Counted from the first letter of the stretch, positions 5,741-14,086 are shown. The stretch: 14,458 nt of DNA from JAJFTV01 sp964532655 (GCA_964532655.1 CAZHMZ010000096.1:1-14458), one strand, 5' to 3'. A program made the numbers and translations. Notes: generated by a model not told the origin, from the letters alone.

Positions 5741-7708
5741 TTAAGCGGTTTTTCCCAGCACGTAGCGGTTCATCCAGTCCAGTAGCACCTCGTTCTGGTA
5801 CTTGCGCACGGCCGGCGCACCGGCAATGGAACCGGCATGCGGGCTGAACGGCAGGCGCGCCATCTCGCAGATGCAGCCATTGGCCTTGAGGATGGTGTAA
5901 AACTGCTCGGATTGCTCGGCCGGGCAGCGGAAATCCATCTCGCCCTGAACCATCAGGGTGGGAGTGGTACAGTTATGCGCATAGGTGATAGGTGAGCACT
6001 TGCGGTAGATCTCGGGGATCTCATGCGGATGACCGCCCAGCTCCTCCACTGCGAACCACACGCCGATATCGCTGACGCTGTAGAAGCTGAGCCAGTTAGC
6101 TACCGGGTTCTCCGGCACCGCGGCTTTGAAACGATTGGTATTGCCCACTATCCAGCAGGACAGGTTACCGCCGCCCGAAAGGCCGCACACACCCATACGG
6201 TCGCCGTCCACTAAACCCTGAGCAATGGCGTAATCCACACCGTACATCAGGTCGTTGTAATCCAGGTTGCCCCAATCGCCCTTGATGGCAGTCGAGAACT
6301 CGTCGCCGTAGCCGGTGGAAGCGCGGTGATTGATAAACAGCACCGCATACCCGGCCCCGCTCAGCATGCGGAAATCAAATGAGAACACATTGCCCCAGGC
6401 TGAGTGCGGTCCGCCGTGGATGTACAGAACAGTGGGGAAGGGCGCTTCACCGGTTTCAGGGCGCATCAGCCATCCTTCCACCTGTTTACCGTCCACCGAG
6501 GGGAACAGCAGATGCTCCATCTGCGGCTCTTTCCACTGCCCGATCACCTCATCGTTGATGTGGGTGAGCTGGCGCAGATTTTTCCCATCCGCATCAGCGC
6601 GATACAGGTTAGCAGGATCGTGCAGGTTGCTGATCCCGATCAGCAGCACATCATCCGTTTTGCCCAGCAAAATGGTGGATTGATCCCCGGTGATGACCGG
6701 TTTCCAGCTTTCCGCTCCGCTCAGGGAAAATTCATACAGCTCAATCTTGCCGCCTTCCTGCACATTGAACCAGGCTTTGTCGCCCGCCTGGTTGATCTTC
6801 AACAGGGACGCGAGCATGCACGGCATATCCGGCTGATTGTGCCCGCCCACGCCCACCTTCAAACCGGCGGTTCGGCATTCAGGCTCGCCGCCGTCTTTGC
6901 TCACCAGCCACAGATCTGATTTGGTGCCGATGGGTTTTCCGGCCGGTGCACCGGTAAGGAGGATACGCTTGCCGTCCGGCATCCATTCCGCGTTGCCGAT
7001 CTCGCCCCATTCTTTGATCAGATCACGGGCATTGCCGTCCAAATCGAGGATTTTCATGGTCATGGCCGGGTTGAAGGCATCCGGAGCCATGTGAACCTGG
7101 CAGAGAATTTCTTTGCCATCCGGCGACCAGGATACGCCAACGTAGTTCGATTCATCATGGGTCAACTGTTTAGCTTCGCCGCCCTCAGCCGGGATGATGT
7201 AAATATCCTGCACCTTATCATGCAGATACCCCACGCCGTCGGCGCGGTATACCGAGCGGGTGATGCGGTATGGCTTTTTGGGATCCGGCTTCTCGGTCGG
7301 TTTGGGGCCGGCGGTAAAGGCGATCTGCGAGCCGTCCGGCGACCAGGCCGGTGCTCCGCCTACACCCTGTTCCATTTTGGTGAGCGGGTAAGCCTCGCCG
7401 CCGTCCACCGGCATGATGAAGATTTGCGGCAGGTCTTTGTGCACAGAGATGAAGGCCAGCTTTTTGCCGTCCGGTGACCATGCCGGGGCTCCTCCGCCGG
7501 TTTCCTCGGAGGTGAACTGGCGGCTTTCGCCGGTGGCAAGGTCGAGCATCCACAGCGAATGGCAGGGTTTGAGTTCTTTTTCATCCACCCGTTCCAGTAG
7601 ATAGACCGCTTTCTTTCCGTCGGGTGAAAGGGCCGCAGCCTGGATAAACTTGAGTTTGAAATAATCTTCGGGCAGCGCGCCGCGTTTGGTTTCTTCAGCT
7701 TGAGTCAT
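5741..7708 (-). CDS. S9 family serine peptidase (acylaminoacyl-peptidase/oligopeptidase type), divergent copy
   Basis: Cytosolic serine peptidase of 655 residues, likely cleaving short peptides; exact specificity unknown. The N-terminal beta-propeller (about 20-390) carries WSPDG at 77, 122 and 194 plus LSPDG at 27 and WMPDG at 242. The C-terminal hydrolase (about 400-655) has HGGP (431-434), Ser511 in GLSGGG, Asp592 in GEMDFRCP and His624 in PHAG. Two motifs differ from its three complete neighbours: GLSYGG is GLSGGG and NPQGS/NPHGS is NHRAS (460-464). Serine, Asp and His are kept, so activity is plausible but specificity may have shifted. Start ATG at 7708 has AGGAGAG at ideal spacing; an upstream in-frame ATG at 7738 lacks one. 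The N-terminus (PEDYFKL) pairs it with the next upstream copy. It has its own upstream spacer with a candidate promoter. Confidence 0.92.
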   Translation of the reverse strand: MTQAEETKRGALPEDYFKLKFIQAAALSPDGKKAVYLLERVDEKELKPCHSLWMLDLATGESRQFTSEETGGGAPAWSPDGKKLAFISVHKDLPQIFIMPVDGGEAYPLTKMEQGVGGAPAWSPDGSQIAFTAGPKPTEKPDPKKPYRITRSVYRADGVGYLHDKVQDIYIIPAEGGEAKQLTHDESNYVGVSWSPDGKEILCQVHMAPDAFNPAMTMKILDLDGNARDLIKEWGEIGNAEWMPDGKRILLTGAPAGKPIGTKSDLWLVSKDGGEPECRTAGLKVGVGGHNQPDMPCMLASLLKINQAGDKAWFNVQEGGKIELYEFSLSGAESWKPVITGDQSTILLGKTDDVLLIGISNLHDPANLYRADADGKNLRQLTHINDEVIGQWKEPQMEHLLFPSVDGKQVEGWLMRPETGEAPFPTVLYIHGGPHSAWGNVFSFDFRMLSGAGYAVLFINHRASTGYGDEFSTAIKGDWGNLDYNDLMYGVDYAIAQGLVDGDRMGVCGLSGGGNLSCWIVGNTNRFKAAVPENPVANWLSFYSVSDIGVWFAVEELGGHPHEIPEIYRKCSPITYAHNCTTPTLMVQGEMDFRCPAEQSEQFYTILKANGCICEMARLPFSPHAGSIAGAPAVRKYQNEVLLDWMNRYVLGKTA

Positions 7709-7711
7709 ATT

Positions 7712-7718
7712 CTCTCCT
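7712..7718 (-). promoter_or_regulatory. Strong Shine-Dalgarno fixing the divergent S9 copy's start
   Basis: Read on the minus strand, AGGAGAG is followed by AAT and then ATG at 7708. This selects 7708 over the in-frame ATG at 7738. Confidence 0.75.
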
Positions 7719-7816
7719 GTTTTTTTATTTCTTATCATTTCCAGTGATTCGGGTATCTCGTTCCCGATAGGAGCATCGATTTATCGCATTTCCGACATTC
7801 AACATATCATCTTCTG

Positions 7817-7844
7817 TATTTATTTGTCGGGTGAATGGTGTCAA
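7817..7844 (-). promoter_or_regulatory. Candidate sigma70-type promoter of the divergent S9 peptidase gene
   Basis: On the minus strand a perfect TTGACA (7844-7839) is followed after 16 nt by TAAATA (7822-7817, 3 of 6 matches to TATAAT). This would leave a leader of about 100 nt before the start at 7708. The spacer between the two boxes contains ATTCACCCGA, the same 10-mer found in the arms of the palindrome just upstream. The -10 box is weak, so this is a tentative call. Confidence 0.35.
7827..7836. repeat. Isolated copy of the TCGGGTGAAT element
   Basis: TCGGGTGAAT on the + strand is identical to the outer 10 nt of the left arm of the palindrome at 7863-7906, starting 36 bp away. It lies between the candidate -35 and -10 boxes, so a protein binding it could occlude the promoter. 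Confidence 0.55.
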
Positions 7845-7862
7845 TATCGATTTTCCCGTCCA

Positions 7863-7906
7863 TCGGGTGAATTTTTCCGACGTCCGCGGAGGAAAAATTC
7901 ACCCGA
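7863..7906. repeat. 16-bp perfect inverted repeat, possible operator or hairpin
   Basis: The arms TCGGGTGAATTTTTCC (7863-7878) and GGAAAAATTCACCCGA (7891-7906) match perfectly around a 12-nt centre that itself contains the palindromes GACGTC and TCCGCGGA. No T tract follows on either strand, so it is not a standard terminator. It sits between the stop of one S9 gene (7956) and the candidate promoter of the next (7844-7817), and its outer 10-mer recurs inside that promoter. A regulator operator is one reading; an RNA hairpin protecting the upstream mRNA end is another. Confidence 0.7.
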
Positions 7907-7916
7907 AAGTTTTTCT

Positions 7917-7939
7917 CCCCCTTCCCTTAGGGAAGGGGG
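7917..7939. repeat. REP-like intergenic palindrome
   Basis: CCCCCTTCCC, a TTA centre and GGGAAGGGGG form a near-perfect 10-11 bp palindrome, followed by the G-rich TCGGGGGGTTAGG up to 7952. Short palindromes of this type recur between genes in several bacterial phyla and, as I recall, in Chloroflexota. It ends just beyond the stop of the peptidase at 7956. No T tract follows on the minus strand, so termination would be non-classical. The G runs could also form a quadruplex on the + strand. Confidence 0.65.
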
Positions 7940-7955
7940 TCGGGGGGTTAGGTTC

Positions 7956-9914
7956 TTATCCCTCCACCGGATTGTATTTCTTCATCCAGGCCAGCAACTC
8001 TTCATTCTGCGCGCGGCGGATGATGGGCTTACCACCCAGTGATTCAGCGTGCGAACTGCCGGGCAGCCGCACCATTTCAACAATACATTTATTGACCTTC
8101 AGCATGGTATAGAACTGCTCGGTGTTCAAAGCCGGGCAGCGGTAATCGCTCTCACCCTGCAGCATCAACGTGGGGGTCTTCACCCGGTGCGCAAATGTGA
8201 TGGGCGAGGCTTTGTCATACATATCCGGCACCTCGTACGGCATGCCACCCAACGCGTCCAGGTTCATCCACACGCTCAGATCGCCCACCCCACAGTCGCT
8301 GGCCAGATCACTGACCGGGTTTTCCGACATGGCTGCCTTGAATCGGTCGGTCTGGGTGATCATCCAGCAGGTCATGTAGCCGCCATAAGATAAGCCGTAG
8401 ATACCCAGCTTATCCGGGTGTGTCAGACCCAACTCGATGACGTGATCCAGCGCTGCCATCTGGTCTACATAGTCGATCTCGCCCCAGCGCAGGTTGAGCG
8501 CGGTGCCAAAATCATTGCCATAACCGGTAGAGCCCTGCGGATTGATGAACAGCACCGCATAACCGGCTCCCGCCAGCATTTGATAGTCGAAGGCGTAGGC
8601 GTTGCCGTAGCAGCCGGTGGGTCCGCCGTGGATGTTGAGGACAGTGGGGTAGGGGGCCTGTCCGATGACGGGTTTCATCAGCCAGCCTTCAATTTCCACC
8701 CCGTCACAGCCTTTGAAATGCAGGTTCTTTACCTCAGGCTGCAGCAGTTCACCCAGCAAACTTTCATTCAGGTGAGTCAGCTTTTTGATGTTTTCACCCT
8801 GACGGCCGCAGCGGTACAGGTTGGTGGGGTCGTTCCAGTTGGTAGCAAGATAGATAAACTGGCTGTCTGTCATCCCCACAGGGAAAATGGATGCGCCGGT
8901 CTGAACCAGGGGTCGATAGTCTTCCGGGCCGTTCAGGGCGATCTGCCAGATCTGGGTATACCCGCCTTTTTCCACCCGCGTAATGGCGGTCTCGCAGTCA
9001 GGACTGATCATGGTGCGCGAGTTCATGCTGACCGGGATATCATCCTGCGGGCCGCCGTTGACCTCACCGATCAGGCCGTCGGTGCGGCATTGCGGGGTGC
9101 CGCCGCGCCGGGGGATGACCCACAGATCCGTTTTGTGACCCATCTTGGATTCTTTCAACAGCCCGGAGAAACAGATTTTACCGTTGGGCATCCACACCGC
9201 CGAATGGACGCTGCCCCAGTCCTCATCCACCAGCGTAACCACGTCGCCTTTCATATCCACGGTCTTGAGTACCCCGTGCAGATGGAAGGTATCCGGGTGA
9301 TGGGTGGCGATGAACAGGATCTCCTGCCCGTCCGGTGACCAGGTTGGGCTGGAGTTCATGCAGTTATCATTCGTGATACGGCGGGGTTCGCCGCCGCCAG
9401 CCGGGATGACGTACAGATCGGTGAGCTTTTCACCCAGATAGCCCAGCCGGTCAAAGCGGTAGATATGCCTTGTCACCCGGTACGGCAGTGATCGGTTGAT
9501 CTCGTCTTCAGGGTCCGGGGCGGTAAAGGCGATGAACCGCCCATCCGGTGACCAGTACGGTCCTTCTGCCACGCCGGCCTTGCCAGAGGTGATCTGCAGC
9601 GCTTCTCCGCCGTCCATCGGCAGAACGAACACCTGGGCTGGTTCCACGCGTGTGGAGGTAAAAGCAATCTTTTTACCATCCGGCGACCAGGCAAAGCTGC
9701 AGTCGACATGTTCACCGCCGGTTAACTGGCGGTTTTCACCGCTTTCCAGATCCAGCAGCCACAGGGCGGTACAGTCCTCATCCTTTTTTGGATCGTAGTG
9801 CATCACACCGTAAGCCAGCTTTTTTGCGTCCGGTGAGAGACGTGCTTCCGTGATGTATTCAAGCTTGAAATAATCTTCAGGTGTGATGGGTCGTCTGGTT
9901 GTTTGTTTGCTCAT
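7956..9914 (-). CDS. S9 family serine peptidase (acylaminoacyl-peptidase/oligopeptidase type)
   Basis: Full-length cytosolic S9 peptidase of 652 residues, no signal peptide. The beta-propeller half carries WSPDG at 76, 121 and 192, plus WMPNG at 241. The hydrolase half has HGGPTGCYG (429-437), NPQGSTGYG (458-466), nucleophile Ser509 in GLSYGG, Asp590 in GESDYRCP and His622 in SSHAES. Its opening (ITPEDYFKLEYI) resembles the divergent copy downstream rather than the two copies upstream. ATG at 9914 has AAGGAGA 4 nt before it. It begins 50 nt after the end of the preceding peptidase gene with no terminator between, so it is probably the last gene of a three-gene unit. Substrate is not predictable from sequence alone. 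Confidence 0.94.
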   Translation of the reverse strand: MSKQTTRRPITPEDYFKLEYITEARLSPDAKKLAYGVMHYDPKKDEDCTALWLLDLESGENRQLTGGEHVDCSFAWSPDGKKIAFTSTRVEPAQVFVLPMDGGEALQITSGKAGVAEGPYWSPDGRFIAFTAPDPEDEINRSLPYRVTRHIYRFDRLGYLGEKLTDLYVIPAGGGEPRRITNDNCMNSSPTWSPDGQEILFIATHHPDTFHLHGVLKTVDMKGDVVTLVDEDWGSVHSAVWMPNGKICFSGLLKESKMGHKTDLWVIPRRGGTPQCRTDGLIGEVNGGPQDDIPVSMNSRTMISPDCETAITRVEKGGYTQIWQIALNGPEDYRPLVQTGASIFPVGMTDSQFIYLATNWNDPTNLYRCGRQGENIKKLTHLNESLLGELLQPEVKNLHFKGCDGVEIEGWLMKPVIGQAPYPTVLNIHGGPTGCYGNAYAFDYQMLAGAGYAVLFINPQGSTGYGNDFGTALNLRWGEIDYVDQMAALDHVIELGLTHPDKLGIYGLSYGGYMTCWMITQTDRFKAAMSENPVSDLASDCGVGDLSVWMNLDALGGMPYEVPDMYDKASPITFAHRVKTPTLMLQGESDYRCPALNTEQFYTMLKVNKCIVEMVRLPGSSHAESLGGKPIIRRAQNEELLAWMKKYNPVEG

Positions 9915-9964
9915 AGGGTCTCCTTGTGTTTCATCGGCAGAGATTCCGCCGTTTCAAATGGGAT

Positions 9965-11908
9965 TTATTCACCATTGGTTGATTTTTTATCAGGATGAAC
10001 AGGAATATAACGGTTCATCCACTCCAGCAGGGCCTCGTTTTGCGCTTTTTGCACCGGGATGGGTCCACTGATCGAACCGACATGCGGCATATTGGGCAGG
10101 CGCAGCATTTCAGCCGGGCAGCCATTGGCCCGCAGGGTGGTGTAGAACTGCTCGGATTGTCCGGCCGGGCAGCGGTAATCATTTTCACCCTGGATCAGCA
10201 GTGTAGGGGTGGTGCAAAGATGCGCAAAGGTGATGGGCGAACTCTGCCGGTACACCTCCGGGATCTCATACGGTTTGCCGCCCAGCTCACCCAGTGAACC
10301 CCACGGCCCCATATCGGCAGTGCCGTAGCGGCTTACCAGATCGGTGATGGGGTTCTCGGCCACAGCAGCCTTGAAGCAGCGGGTTTGCCCGACGATATAG
10401 GTGGTAAGGTAGCCGCCGTAGGAAAGCCCGCATACACCCAGCCGGCCCGGGTCGGACCAACCCTGCTGGATGGCGTAATCGACCCCGGCCATCAGATCCG
10501 GGTAATCTTTGAGCCCCCACTGGCCGGACAGACCGGCGGAGAATGCATCTCCGTAGCCCACCGAGCCGTGCGGGTTGATGTACAGCACCGCGTATCCCGC
10601 TCCGGCCAGCATGAGGAAATCACTGCGGAAGGAGTACCCGTACGCGCCGTGTGGGCCGCCGTGGTTGTATAAAATGGTCGGGAATGGCTTCTGACCCTCG
10701 GCGGGCAGCATCAGCCAGCCTTCAATTTCCAGACCGTCCGGATTTTTAAAATGCAGTGTCTCCACGCGGGGCAGGTTGATTTCTTCCAGCCAATCTGTGT
10801 TGACGGCGGTGACGATTTGCTCCGCGCCGGAAGCCAGATCATGCCATCCCAGGTCACCCGGATTTTCAGGCGTACTCTGAATGAAAAGCACCTGATTGCC
10901 CCGGATATCCTGAAGCTGGATACCCCGTTCACCGGTCATCACTTTTTGAGCAGCGCCGCCGTCCAGCGGAATGCGGCAGATCTCATCCATGCCGTGGAAG
11001 GGAACGGTACCCAGCATGGCGGTGTCATCCAGCACCTGATACGCGCCGAACCCGTAGGCATGCCCGGTCTCAAGCGAACCGGTCAGCAGCCGTTTATCGC
11101 CGCTGTTCAGATCCAGCAGCCACAGATCGGCTTTAGCGCCCATGGCCTTACCGGCCGGCATGCCGGAAAATACCATCCCTTTCCCATCCCGGGTCCACTC
11201 CGCGGCGGTGATCCAGCCCCAATCCAGCCCCAGGATTTCCGTGTCGTTTTTGTGCACATCCACGGTGTGAATGGCAGCGGAGAATAAATCAAAACGGTCC
11301 GGGTCGTGGGCGGCCATATACAGAATGCGGTTTCCGTCCGGTGACCAGCGCAGGGCGTTTGCTAAAAAGCGGTGATCGGTGAGCTGCTGCGCGTCCCCCC
11401 CTGAAACCGGTTGGAGGTAGACATTCTGCACGGCCGGGTCCAGATAACCGATGCCGTCATAGCGATACACCGCACGGGTAATGCGGTACGGCTTGCTGAG
11501 GTCAGCCGGTTCGCCGCCAGGGCCGGCGGTAAAAGCCAGCATGGAGCCGTCCGGCGACCATACCGGGCCGTCGCCAACACCCTGCGGCAGGCGGGTGAAC
11601 TGGCGCGCCTCGCCGCCCTCTACCGGCAGCAGGTGGATTTGCATCTTCCCGCTGCGGTTGGAGAGGAACGCGATCTGCTTTCCGTCCGGTGACCATTCCG
11701 GCGAGTGATTGACTGTCTCACCGCGGGTGAGCTGGCGCATCTGTCGGGTGCTCAGGTTGATCATCCATAGATGGGTGAACGATTTTTCTTTTTCCAGATC
11801 GTTTTCTTTGACAGCGTACACCGCCCGGGATCCATCCGGTGAGAGGCAGCCGCTGAGCATTTTTCTGTACCGCAGTTCATCGATGGGTTGAAAGGAACGT
11901 TTTTCCAT
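9965..11908 (-). CDS. S9 family serine peptidase (acylaminoacyl-peptidase/oligopeptidase type)
   Basis: Full-length cytosolic S9 peptidase of 647 residues. Propeller motifs are LSPDG at 22 and WSPDG at 72, 117 and 188; WTRDG at 238 is a degenerate copy. Hydrolase motifs are HGGPHGAYG (416-424), NPHGSVGYG (445-453), Ser496 in GLSYGG, Asp577 in GENDYRCP and His609 in MPHVGS. The C-terminal tail PDKKSTNGE is hydrophilic and not shared with its neighbours. The start is 3 nt after the stop of the upstream paralogue, and its Shine-Dalgarno (AAGGAAG) lies inside that gene's last codons, so the two are co-translated. The N-terminal motif PIDELRY pairs it with that upstream gene. Confidence 0.94.
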   Translation of the reverse strand: MEKRSFQPIDELRYRKMLSGCLSPDGSRAVYAVKENDLEKEKSFTHLWMINLSTRQMRQLTRGETVNHSPEWSPDGKQIAFLSNRSGKMQIHLLPVEGGEARQFTRLPQGVGDGPVWSPDGSMLAFTAGPGGEPADLSKPYRITRAVYRYDGIGYLDPAVQNVYLQPVSGGDAQQLTDHRFLANALRWSPDGNRILYMAAHDPDRFDLFSAAIHTVDVHKNDTEILGLDWGWITAAEWTRDGKGMVFSGMPAGKAMGAKADLWLLDLNSGDKRLLTGSLETGHAYGFGAYQVLDDTAMLGTVPFHGMDEICRIPLDGGAAQKVMTGERGIQLQDIRGNQVLFIQSTPENPGDLGWHDLASGAEQIVTAVNTDWLEEINLPRVETLHFKNPDGLEIEGWLMLPAEGQKPFPTILYNHGGPHGAYGYSFRSDFLMLAGAGYAVLYINPHGSVGYGDAFSAGLSGQWGLKDYPDLMAGVDYAIQQGWSDPGRLGVCGLSYGGYLTTYIVGQTRCFKAAVAENPITDLVSRYGTADMGPWGSLGELGGKPYEIPEVYRQSSPITFAHLCTTPTLLIQGENDYRCPAGQSEQFYTTLRANGCPAEMLRLPNMPHVGSISGPIPVQKAQNEALLEWMNRYIPVHPDKKSTNGE

Positions 11909-11911
11909 TTT

Positions 11912-13867
11912 TCAGTCTTCCTTTCGGGCGGGGATGTAACGCTTCAACCAGTCCAGCAGGGCTTCGTTTTGTGCCTTGCGTACTGCGATGGCCCCGGCAA
12001 TGCTGCCAACATGCGAACTGCCCGGTAAACGCACCATCTCGGCGGTGCAGCCGTTGGCCCGCAGGGTGGCGTAAAACTCCTCCGATTGCCCGGCCGGGCA
12101 GCGGAAGTCTTTCTCGCCCTGGATCAGCAAAGTGGGAGTAACGCATTTGTGCGCATAGGTGATGGCAGAGGTGAGACGGTATCCCTCCGGGTTTTCGTAC
12201 GGCGCACCGCCCAGTGAGTTGGGGGCGTCCCAGGCGTCCATATCAGAGGTGCCGTACTGGCTGACCAGGTTAGTCACCGGGTTTTCCGCCACGGCCGCTT
12301 TGAAGCGATCCGTCTGACCCACCAGCCAGCAGGTCATATACCCGCCGTATGAGAGACCGTTCACACCCAGCCGTTCGGGGTCGATCCAGCCCTTTTCTAC
12401 CGCCAGATCAACAGCCTGAAGCTGCTCCGGGCCGTCCAGCACGCCCCACTGCGCGTTCAGCGGCTGGCTGAATGCGTCGCCATACCCGTTGGAGCCCTGC
12501 GGGTTGATGAACAACACGCCGTAGCCAGCTCCGGCCAACATCTGAAAATCGGACCGATGGTTGTATCCGTACATTCCGTACGGGCCGCCATGGATGCATA
12601 ATACCGCCGGGCAGGGCAGCTTTCCATCAGCGGGTTTGAGGAACCAGCCTTCAATGGTTACGCCCTGGCTGTTGGGAAAGGTGAAATGCTCCACCTCCGG
12701 GATGTTGATTTCTTCTAGCCACTCCTCGTTATGGCGTGTAATCTGTGTTTCCGCGCCGGTCTGCACATCGGCGGTAAACAGCTCGCTCGGGTTGTGAAGC
12801 TGGCTGACGGCAAACAGCAGTTTACCCTGTTTCAGATCCATTGCAGCGCAGGTGCGTTGGCCGGTAACCAGCGCCTTCCAGGCGGGTTCGCCGGTCAGGC
12901 TGAATTCAACCACTTCGCCCATGCCCTCGCGGTAGACGGTACAGATTGCTTTCTGTTCATCCACCACCAGCAGCTTGCTCTTAAAGCTTTCAAACCCGTA
13001 TTTGAAACCCTTTGAGCGGCAGTCGAGCTGCCCGTTGCGGCGGTCATATACCCACAGATCGCCTTTGGTACCGCCTGGTGATTTATCCGGCAGGCCATAC
13101 AGGGCAATGCGCTGGCCATCCGGCAGCCAGGCCGCTGTGGACACCATGCCCCATTTTTCATCTAGCAGGCTGGTTTTCTCGCCGTTCAGGTTGACGATGC
13201 GCAGGCAGGGGGAGAAGATGGCCATCGATTCTGGTTTGAACAGCGAGGCGATCAATAATTCCTGTCCGTCCGGTGACCAGGCCAGGATTTCATCCATCCA
13301 GGCTTCATCGGTGAGTTGTTTCGGTCCAGCGGCTTTCCAAACGCCCTGTTCCTGGCTGACGGCGATCACAAACGTATTCTGCACGACATCATCCAGATAG
13401 CCCACTCCGTCCATACGGTAGCCGGCGCGAGTAACACGATAAGGCAGTTCCGGTTTGCGCGGTTCCACCAGCGGGCTGACCGTGAAGGCGATGTGGCTGC
13501 CGTCCGGCGACCACACCGGGCCGCTTCCCACGCCCTGCTTCACATCGGTCAGGCGGATGGCCTCGCCGAAAAAAGGTGAGATGGTAAATACCTGTGGTTT
13601 TTCGGAGCGGGTGGAAAGAAACGCGATGGTTTTTCCATCCGGGCTCCAAACTGGGGCGCTGTTGCTGTGCTCACCGCGTGTGAGTTGGCGGGAAACGCCG
13701 CTGGTCAGATCGTGCAGCCACAGGTGGCAGAATTCTTTCTCTTTATCCAGATCCACGCGGCGAACGGTGTACACCACTTTGGTTCCGTCCGGAGAAAAAC
13801 TGGCGGTATCCATTTGAGCATAGCGAAGCTCGTCGATGGGTTCGAAATTGCGTTTGTTTGCTGGCAT
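11912..13867 (-). CDS. S9 family serine peptidase (acylaminoacyl-peptidase/oligopeptidase type)
   Basis: Full-length cytosolic S9 peptidase of 651 residues, first gene of the probable three-gene unit 13867-7956. Propeller motifs are FSPDG at 24, WSPDG at 74, 119 and 197, and WLPDG at 247. Hydrolase motifs are HGGPYGMYG (426-434), NPQGSNGYG (455-463), Ser506 in GLSYGG, Asp587 in GEKDFRCP and His619 in SSHVGS. ATG at 13867 is preceded by GGGAG with 7-nt spacing and gives an N-terminus (FEPIDELRY) that lines up with the downstream paralogue. An in-frame TTG at 13918 would add 17 residues but has no Shine-Dalgarno. The 219-bp upstream gap must hold the promoter; I see no convincing boxes there. 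Confidence 0.93.
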   Translation of the reverse strand: MPANKRNFEPIDELRYAQMDTASFSPDGTKVVYTVRRVDLDKEKEFCHLWLHDLTSGVSRQLTRGEHSNSAPVWSPDGKTIAFLSTRSEKPQVFTISPFFGEAIRLTDVKQGVGSGPVWSPDGSHIAFTVSPLVEPRKPELPYRVTRAGYRMDGVGYLDDVVQNTFVIAVSQEQGVWKAAGPKQLTDEAWMDEILAWSPDGQELLIASLFKPESMAIFSPCLRIVNLNGEKTSLLDEKWGMVSTAAWLPDGQRIALYGLPDKSPGGTKGDLWVYDRRNGQLDCRSKGFKYGFESFKSKLLVVDEQKAICTVYREGMGEVVEFSLTGEPAWKALVTGQRTCAAMDLKQGKLLFAVSQLHNPSELFTADVQTGAETQITRHNEEWLEEINIPEVEHFTFPNSQGVTIEGWFLKPADGKLPCPAVLCIHGGPYGMYGYNHRSDFQMLAGAGYGVLFINPQGSNGYGDAFSQPLNAQWGVLDGPEQLQAVDLAVEKGWIDPERLGVNGLSYGGYMTCWLVGQTDRFKAAVAENPVTNLVSQYGTSDMDAWDAPNSLGGAPYENPEGYRLTSAITYAHKCVTPTLLIQGEKDFRCPAGQSEEFYATLRANGCTAEMVRLPGSSHVGSIAGAIAVRKAQNEALLDWLKRYIPARKED

Positions 13868-13874
13868 GAAGTCA

Positions 13875-13879
13875 CTCCC
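13875..13879 (-). promoter_or_regulatory. Shine-Dalgarno deciding the S9 start at 13867
   Basis: On the minus strand GGGAG lies 7 nt before ATG at 13867. The longer TTG alternative at 13918 has nothing comparable, and the shorter start aligns with the paralogue's N-terminus. Confidence 0.55.
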
Positions 13880-14029
13880 GGAGATGCGAGGTTGAACAAT
13901 CAGAAAACCAATATTCAATTGTGAGATTTGCGTGCGGTGGTTGAGAGGCTGCCGGTTTGAAGAGTTCGGCAGGCGGGCAAATCAACCATTCTTATTGTAA
14001 ACCCGCCAGGCATTTGGATGACACATGAA

Positions 14030-14074
14030 AACCCGGTAACCGGCGGGGGTCACTGCTTTGCCGGTTACCGGGTT
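14030..14074 (-). terminator. Probable hairpin terminator of the partial S9 gene
   Basis: A 15-bp perfect inverted repeat, AACCCGGTAACCGGC (14030-14044) and GCCGGTTACCGGGTT (14060-14074), encloses a 15-nt loop. Read on the minus strand it begins 12 nt after the peptidase stop at 14087 and its right side ends in only TTTT before C. The stem is strong but the U tract short, so termination may be partial. It separates this gene from the next paralogue. Confidence 0.6.
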
Positions 14075-14086
14075 GAGAAGATCAGT

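Noticed and set aside
7741..7770. Small TCGGG...CCCGA hairpin in the divergent S9 gene leader
   Set aside because: Only a 5-bp stem with a 9-nt loop; too weak to call a riboswitch or attenuator.
7831..8112. Short + strand frame encoding PLPLGKGVGGLG
   Set aside because: It is a translation of the intergenic palindromes running into antisense of a peptidase gene; no Shine-Dalgarno or domain.
8418..9338. 306-codon + strand open frame opposite an S9 peptidase gene
   Set aside because: It lies wholly antisense to a gene with complete catalytic motifs, has no recognisable domain, and arises from codon bias of the true gene on the other strand.
13994..13999. TACAAT on the minus strand as the -10 of the three-gene peptidase unit
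   Set aside because: The hexamer is good, but nothing near TTGACA lies 16-18 nt upstream, so the promoter cannot be supported.
13940..14010. Short inverted repeats (CTGCCG/CGGCAG, GGCGGG/CCCGCC) upstream of the S9 gene at 13867
   Set aside because: Six-bp arms in GC-rich DNA are expected by chance and they fit no known site.
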